DNA of 64,000 nucleotides from Ardenticatenaceae bacterium (GTDB lineage: Bacteria; Chloroflexota; Anaerolineae; Promineifilales; Promineifilaceae). Positions 60,131 to 64,000 of the stretch are shown piece after piece; position 1 is the first letter of the stretch; each line of letters opens with the position of its first letter. Location: the NCBI GenBank assembly GCA_020634215.1, contig JACKCD010000005.1, forward strand, positions 62,001 to 126,000. The letters are read 5' to 3'. The notes beneath the pieces are model-generated. The model was not told where the DNA came from. It did not search any database and was given only the letters and a program-made list of their open reading frames with translations. Position numbers and translations under genes: made by a program.

Positions 60131-61006
60131 TTGAAACAAACAATAACCGCACATATTAGCCGCATCAACGGCCTGATGGTTACGCCTGACGGGGAGTCAC
60201 TCATCACCGCTTCGTCAGACTATTTAATAAAAGTTTGGAACATTGCCAGTGGGGAACTGGTGCGAGAATTGCGTGGCAACTTGAAGCCAATTCGTGGCCT
60301 GGCCGTTACGCCAGACGGCAAAACGCTCTTTTCAGCCGGGTATGATACCACGGTTAAAATGTGGAATTTGGCAAACGGTGAACTGCTTAAGGCGATTGGC
60401 TGCCATGATGACTGGGTGCAGGCGGTGACGTTGACCCCGGATGGTAAGACAGGCTTTTCTGGTTCATCGGATCAGACGATTTGCAGTTGGTCGGCGAACA
60501 ACGGCCGTTTATCCTCCACCACCCTCAAACACGATGGCTGGGTACGCGCCCTCAAGGTCACGCCAAACGGCCGTTGGCTCTTCTCCGGCTCTTGGGACGA
60601 AACCATCAAGAGGTGGCCCGTCAAAGGCAGCGAAAAACCCCTCGTACTCAGGGGCCACGGCAACGGCATCAACGATCTTGCCATCAGCAGCGACAACCAA
60701 CGCCTCTACTCCGCCTCCGCCGACAAAACCGTCAAGGTGTGGGACGTGGAAAGTGGTCACGAATGCGCCACCCTCCAGGGGCACCGTCGCGCCGTGCAGG
60801 GCATCGCCCTCACCCCCGGCGACAAGTACCTGGTTTCCGTTGGTGCTGATAAAGTTGCTCTCATTTGGGACGTTACCACCGAGCAAATTATCCAAACCAT
60901 CAAATTCTTCACCCCCCTCCTTTGCGTTGCCCTTACCCCCAACGGCCAAACCGTCTTTGTGGGGGACGAAAACGGCCAGTTGCATTATTGGCCGCTTTCA
61001 TCATAA
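60131..61006 (+). CDS. WD40-repeat protein
   Basis: 291 residues forming seven WD40 blades: each about 41 residues, with patterns such as TPDGKTLFSAGYDTTVKMWN and SADKTVKVWDVESGHE. Likely a scaffold. Start is TTG at 60131 with GAGG just ahead. No kinase or protease domain is fused. Two AACGGCCGTT words fall in frame (NNGR, NGRW). Confidence 0.85.
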   Translation: MKQTITAHISRINGLMVTPDGESLITASSDYLIKVWNIASGELVRELRGNLKPIRGLAVTPDGKTLFSAGYDTTVKMWNLANGELLKAIGCHDDWVQAVTLTPDGKTGFSGSSDQTICSWSANNGRLSSTTLKHDGWVRALKVTPNGRWLFSGSWDETIKRWPVKGSEKPLVLRGHGNGINDLAISSDNQRLYSASADKTVKVWDVESGHECATLQGHRRAVQGIALTPGDKYLVSVGADKVALIWDVTTEQIIQTIKFFTPLLCVALTPNGQTVFVGDENGQLHYWPLSS

Positions 61007-61035
61007 TTACCCCTCGATCACCTTTTATCAATTTC

Positions 61036-61096
61036 CTGTGGCGTGGTGGGTCGTGCATCCTGGTTTCTCCAGACGCACCACCCACCACGCGCCACG
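61036..61096. repeat. GTGGCGTGGTGGGTCGTG hairpin repeat
   Basis: GTGGCGTGGTGGGTCGTG pairs with GACGCACCACCCACCACGCG; related words appear near 35476. It lies immediately before tex. Confidence 0.7.
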
Positions 61097-61101
61097 TATT
61101 T

Positions 61102-63237
61102 ATGAATTACGCAGAAAAAATTGCCCAAGAACTCAATTTACGGCCGTTTCAAGCCACTGCTGCCATTGAACTGTTAGATGACGGCAATACCCTTCCCTTT
61201 GTTGCCCGCTACCGCAAAGAAGCCACCGGCAGCCTGGATGAAGAGCAGCTACGCACCCTGCAAGACCGCCTCAAACAACTCCGTGCCCTCAACGACCGGC
61301 GCGAAACCATTCTTGCTTCCATCGAAGAGCAGGGCAAACTCACCGACGAACTGCGGCAGCGGCTGCTGGCGGCTGAAACAGCCACCGAATTGGAAGACCT
61401 CTACCAGCCGTACAAGAAAAAGCGGCGTACCCGCGCCAGCATGGCTAAAGAAAAAGGATTACAGCCGCTGGCCGACCTGATCCTCATGCAGTTTGTGACC
61501 CGCCAAAATGAGGTTCAAATCGCTGCCCCTTTCCTAACCGACGACGTGCCAACGGCTGAAGATGCCCTGGCTGGTGCCCGCGACATCGTGGCTGAAACGA
61601 TTAGCGATGATGCTAACGTGCGCCAGGCGGTGCGGGAAAGGGCATTGCAATGGGGGCTGCTGCAAACGCAAAAGATTGAAGACGCGACCGACGAACGCAA
61701 CACCTATTCGCTTTACTATGAGTTTGAGCAGCAGATTGACCGACTGCGGCCGCATCAGGTGCTGGCCATTAACCGGGGCGAGACGGAAAAGGTTTTGCGC
61801 GTCAAGGTAGAGGTGTCGGAACGGGATTGGCTGCTTCCCGTGCGGCAGCATTACCGCCCCGACCGCCGTTCGCCGCTGGCACCCCAACTCCAACTGGCAA
61901 TGGATGATGCCGCCAAGCGGCTGCTGCTGCCTGCCATTGAGCGCGATGTGCGCCGCACGCTGTCGGAACAGGCCGAGAGCCACGCCATCGCCGTTTTTGG
62001 CACCAATCTGCGCGGCCTGCTCACCCAGCCGCCGCTGGCCGACCAAGTAGTATTGGCAATTGACCCGGCGTATCGTACCGGGTGCAAGATTGCTATTATA
62101 GATGCGACGGGTAAGGTGCTGGATACAGGCACGATTTATCCCCATGCGCCGCAAAACAAGCGTGGCGAAGCAATGGCAAGCCTGGGTCGCTGGGTGCAGC
62201 AGCACCGGGTGACGCTGATTGCTATTGGCAACGGCACGGCTTCGCGGGAAACGGAGCAGATGGTGGCGGAGTTTATCCAGCAGCAGGGTGGCTCGTTGCA
62301 TTATCTGATGGTCAATGAGGCGGGGGCAAGTGTTTACAGTGCCAGCCCGTTGGCGCGGGCAGAGCTGCCGGATCTGGATGTGACGATTCGGGGGGCGGTT
62401 TCGATTGGGCGGCGGGTGCAAGATCCGCTGGCGGAGCTGGTAAAAATTGACCCGAAATCTATTGGCGTGGGGCTGTATCAGCATGATGTGAACCAGAATG
62501 AGCTATCGGAGGCGCTAGCGGGGGTGGTGGAGACGGTGGTAAACCGGGTGGGGGTGGATGTGAACACGGCTTCGCCGGCACTGCTGACGCATGTGGCGGG
62601 GATTGGGCCGAAGTTGGCGGAGAAGATTGTGGCGCATCGGGATGAAAACGGCCGTTTTTCCACCCGTCAATCCTTACTCAAAGTATCGGGGCTGGGGGCC
62701 AAGGCATTTGAACAGGCGGCCGGCTTCCTGCGCGTGCGCGATGGCGATAACCCGCTCGATGCCAGTGCCATTCACCCGGAGAGCTATGGGGTGGCAACGG
62801 CCGTTTTGCAACGCGCCCGCCTCTCCCTTGATACCCTGCCGGCTGAACGTGAAGCACCGCTGACGCAGTTCCAGCAAAAAACGCCGCTGGACGTGCTGGC
62901 AACCGAGCTAAAAACGGGTGTGCCCACCCTCAAAGACATCTTTGAACAGCTTGTGCGCCCAGGGCGTGACCCCCGCGAGGAGATGCCGCCCCCCATTTTA
63001 CGCAGCGATGTGCTGGCGATGGAGGATTTGCAGGTGGGGATGGTGCTCAACGGCACGGTGCGGAATGTGGTGGACTTTGGCGCGTTTGTAGACATTGGCG
63101 TGAAGCAGGATGGCTTGCTCCATCGCACCCAAATCCCGCGCCGCACGGAATTGAACGTGGGCGATGTGATTGAGGTTGCCATTTTGAGTGTGGACGTGGA
63201 TCGGAAGCGGATTAGCTTGGGGTGGGTAGAGGGGTAA
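61102..63237 (+). CDS. tex: Tex-family transcription accessory protein
   Basis: 711 residues. Order: N-terminal helix-turn-helix region (LPFVARYRKEATGSLDE), YqgF/RNase H-like domain (VVLAIDPAYRTGCKIAII), helix-hairpin-helix pair (LLTHVAGIGPKLAEKIVA) and C-terminal S1 domain (VRNVVDFGAFVDIGVKQDG). Tex binds nucleic acid and influences transcription and RNA decay. Start ATG at 61102; the longer frame upstream is antisense to WD40 or in the hairpin. No ribosome site is visible, so translation initiation may be unusual. Two AACGGCCGTT words fall in frame. Confidence 0.93.
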   Translation: MNYAEKIAQELNLRPFQATAAIELLDDGNTLPFVARYRKEATGSLDEEQLRTLQDRLKQLRALNDRRETILASIEEQGKLTDELRQRLLAAETATELEDLYQPYKKKRRTRASMAKEKGLQPLADLILMQFVTRQNEVQIAAPFLTDDVPTAEDALAGARDIVAETISDDANVRQAVRERALQWGLLQTQKIEDATDERNTYSLYYEFEQQIDRLRPHQVLAINRGETEKVLRVKVEVSERDWLLPVRQHYRPDRRSPLAPQLQLAMDDAAKRLLLPAIERDVRRTLSEQAESHAIAVFGTNLRGLLTQPPLADQVVLAIDPAYRTGCKIAIIDATGKVLDTGTIYPHAPQNKRGEAMASLGRWVQQHRVTLIAIGNGTASRETEQMVAEFIQQQGGSLHYLMVNEAGASVYSASPLARAELPDLDVTIRGAVSIGRRVQDPLAELVKIDPKSIGVGLYQHDVNQNELSEALAGVVETVVNRVGVDVNTASPALLTHVAGIGPKLAEKIVAHRDENGRFSTRQSLLKVSGLGAKAFEQAAGFLRVRDGDNPLDASAIHPESYGVATAVLQRARLSLDTLPAEREAPLTQFQQKTPLDVLATELKTGVPTLKDIFEQLVRPGRDPREEMPPPILRSDVLAMEDLQVGMVLNGTVRNVVDFGAFVDIGVKQDGLLHRTQIPRRTELNVGDVIEVAILSVDVDRKRISLGWVEG

Positions 63238-63273
63238 AGACGGGGCAGCAATAAGGCTGCTTTCAGCCGCGTC

Positions 63274-64000
63274 CTACTGTGGCTGGTTCAACCACGTTAG
63301 AACAGCTTCCACCACGCCCCCGCCAATCGCCAGAGCCTTGTCGGAAATAGTGAAGCACGCCTCCCGCTCCCCCCGTGCGTCTAGGTCGCCAATTTTTAGC
63401 CCGGCTCGAACGGCCGTTCCCGGCGCAATCAACCCCCGTACCACCCCGGCAAACGGTGCCGCCACCACTTCTCCTACCACATCACCTAAAATCTGCCCCT
63501 CGCACACAGAATCTCCAATCTCCACTCTCCAATCCACTGACCCTGCCGCTGGTGCCCGCAGCACCCGTTCCGCCCCCTTGCCCGCCACCAGCCCCGGGGT
63601 GCCCGTATCGGGAATGGCCGCTCCTTGCCAAATGACCCGCCCCAGCCAGTGGCCGCGCATCGTTTCCACCACGGCGTGGCAATCCGTGCCAGCGGCGAAG
63701 CCGGGACCGAGGGCGATGACGAGAGGAGCTTGGTCTTTGGTGGTGTCTATGTTTCGTTTTGCCATGCGGGCATCAACCACAACGGAGATTGGGGATTGGA
63801 GATTGGGGAGATTGGGGGAGATGAGGACGGGTATGACGTCCGTTTGGGCGAGTTGTTCGGCTTCGGTGGGGGTGTGGGCAAGCTGACCGTGGAGGGTTTC
63901 GACCTGGATGTGGCTTTCAAGAACGGCCGTTGCTAAGGCCACTTGTCGGCGCACGACTAACGGCCGTTCCAACTCCGTCACAATCACCGGAAACCCCGCC
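63274..64000 (-). CDS. yqeB: Selenium-dependent molybdenum cofactor biosynthesis protein YqeB (partial)
   Basis: Partial at the right edge; the frame continues upstream (AGFPVIVTELERPLVVRRQV), so the start lies beyond 64000. Visible family marks: RMAKRNIDTTKDQAPLVIAL, GRVIWQGAAIPDTGTPG, GLKIGDLDARGE and SDKALAIGGGVVEAVL, the EF2563/YqeB family linked to selenium-dependent molybdenum hydroxylases. Two inserts are coded by GAGATTGGA-type repeat DNA (PNLPNLQSPIS and SVDWRVEIGDS). Conserved with selD in most genomes. Confidence 0.85.
   Translation of the reverse strand, partial: AGFPVIVTELERPLVVRRQVALATAVLESHIQVETLHGQLAHTPTEAEQLAQTDVIPVLISPNLPNLQSPISVVVDARMAKRNIDTTKDQAPLVIALGPGFAAGTDCHAVVETMRGHWLGRVIWQGAAIPDTGTPGLVAGKGAERVLRAPAAGSVDWRVEIGDSVCEGQILGDVVGEVVAAPFAGVVRGLIAPGTAVRAGLKIGDLDARGEREACFTISDKALAIGGGVVEAVLTWLNQPQ
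63489..63530. repeat. ATCTCCAATC words inside yqeB (1)
   Basis: AATCTCCAATCTCCACTCTC with related words, in frame on the minus strand (VDWRVEIGDS). Confidence 0.6.
63783..63822. repeat. GAGATTGGGGATTGG words inside yqeB (2)
   Basis: GGAGATTGGGGATTGGAGAT and GGGGAGATTGGGGG, in frame on the minus strand (PNLPNLQSPISV). Confidence 0.65.

Larger units (their letters stand above)
3927..63968. repeat. AACGGCCGTT highly iterated palindrome, about 80 copies
   Basis: Hand count gives roughly 82 exact copies from 3927-3936 to 63959-63968, plus about 25 one-base variants. Both genes and gaps carry it; none is present before 3927. In genes it is read as NGR, TAV or RPF/RPL. Flanks are often symmetrical too (GAAACGGCCGTTTC, GGGAAAACGGCCGTTTTCCC). 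Confidence 0.92.

Noticed and set aside
61534..62484. Long minus-strand open frame opposite tex
   Set aside because: Antisense shadow of conserved Tex domains.
3927..63968. AACGGCCGTT as transposon ends or one operator regulon
   Set aside because: Copies are far too many, mostly inside genes and without target duplications or consistent position to starts.

Overview
The window reads as chromosomal DNA of a Chloroflexota bacterium, most likely an Anaerolineae-like lineage from an environmental genome. This is inferred from the gene repertoire: many GAF and NarL-type two-component proteins, an ATPase with an OmpR-like winged helix, tandem FemAB proteins, AI-2E permeases, an S9 peptidase, YqeB and a GrdB/PrdB-family protein. 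No rRNA or marker gene is present to fix the taxonomy. No tRNA, insertion sequence, prophage or CRISPR array was seen.

Layout. 0.1-3.7 kb: an ATPase/winged-helix regulator and two cation/Ca2+ exchangers. 3.8-6.1 kb: a kbl-tdh threonine-to-glycine operon. 6.4-8.8 kb: a DedA-like membrane protein and an S10 carboxypeptidase. 8.8-13.8 kb: a 2-oxoacid dehydrogenase operon (E1 alpha, E1 beta, E2) followed by a decayed crotonase/E3 remnant. 14.1-26.3 kb: a signalling island with three histidine kinases, a receiver-kinase fusion, five intact or modified LuxR-type regulators or stand-alone receivers, and a LigT-like phosphoesterase. 26.6-35.4 kb: AI-2E permeases and a group of stress-type genes (GlsB/YeaQ, two CsbD, YciF-like, a GH13 glucan enzyme, YihY). 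35.5-47.6 kb: an isocitrate/isopropylmalate dehydrogenase homologue, FemAB paralogues, a zinc-ribbon coiled-coil protein, NUDIX, a membrane kinase/regulator cluster, methyltransferases and a LysE exporter. 47.8-49.1 kb: a receiver protein and a predicted selenoprotein. 49.2-64 kb: an ECF sigma/anti-sigma pair, amidase, a toxin/antitoxin-like pair, S9 peptidase, RidA, GNAT, a YgiN-like monooxygenase, YchF, a WD40 protein, Tex, and a YqeB gene running off the right edge.

Three signals stand out. First, the gene at 48335-49117 has one in-frame TGA in a UxxC motif of the glycine/proline reductase selenoprotein B family. Exactly 11 nt downstream is a 17-nt perfect stem-loop with GGU at its tip, the geometry of the minimal E. 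coli SECIS. The partial YqeB gene at the right edge independently points to selenium use. Second, the 10-bp palindrome AACGGCCGTT occurs about 80 times by hand count (roughly one per 0.8 kb against an expectation well below one), inside genes in all three reading phases and between genes, like the HIP1 repeats of cyanobacteria. It explains the recurrent TAV, NGR and RPF tripeptides. Third, many intergenic gaps are filled by hairpins built from short tandem words (for example GTAATCAGT, GAGATTGGA, AAGTGGCAAGT). The same words have entered coding sequences, where they form interdomain linkers and C-terminal tails.

Other regulatory structure includes two matching 7-2-7 inverted-repeat operators with identical spacing to a putative -10 box ahead of two LuxR-type regulator genes, and a perfect 42-bp palindrome centred on AACGGCCGTT between convergent genes.
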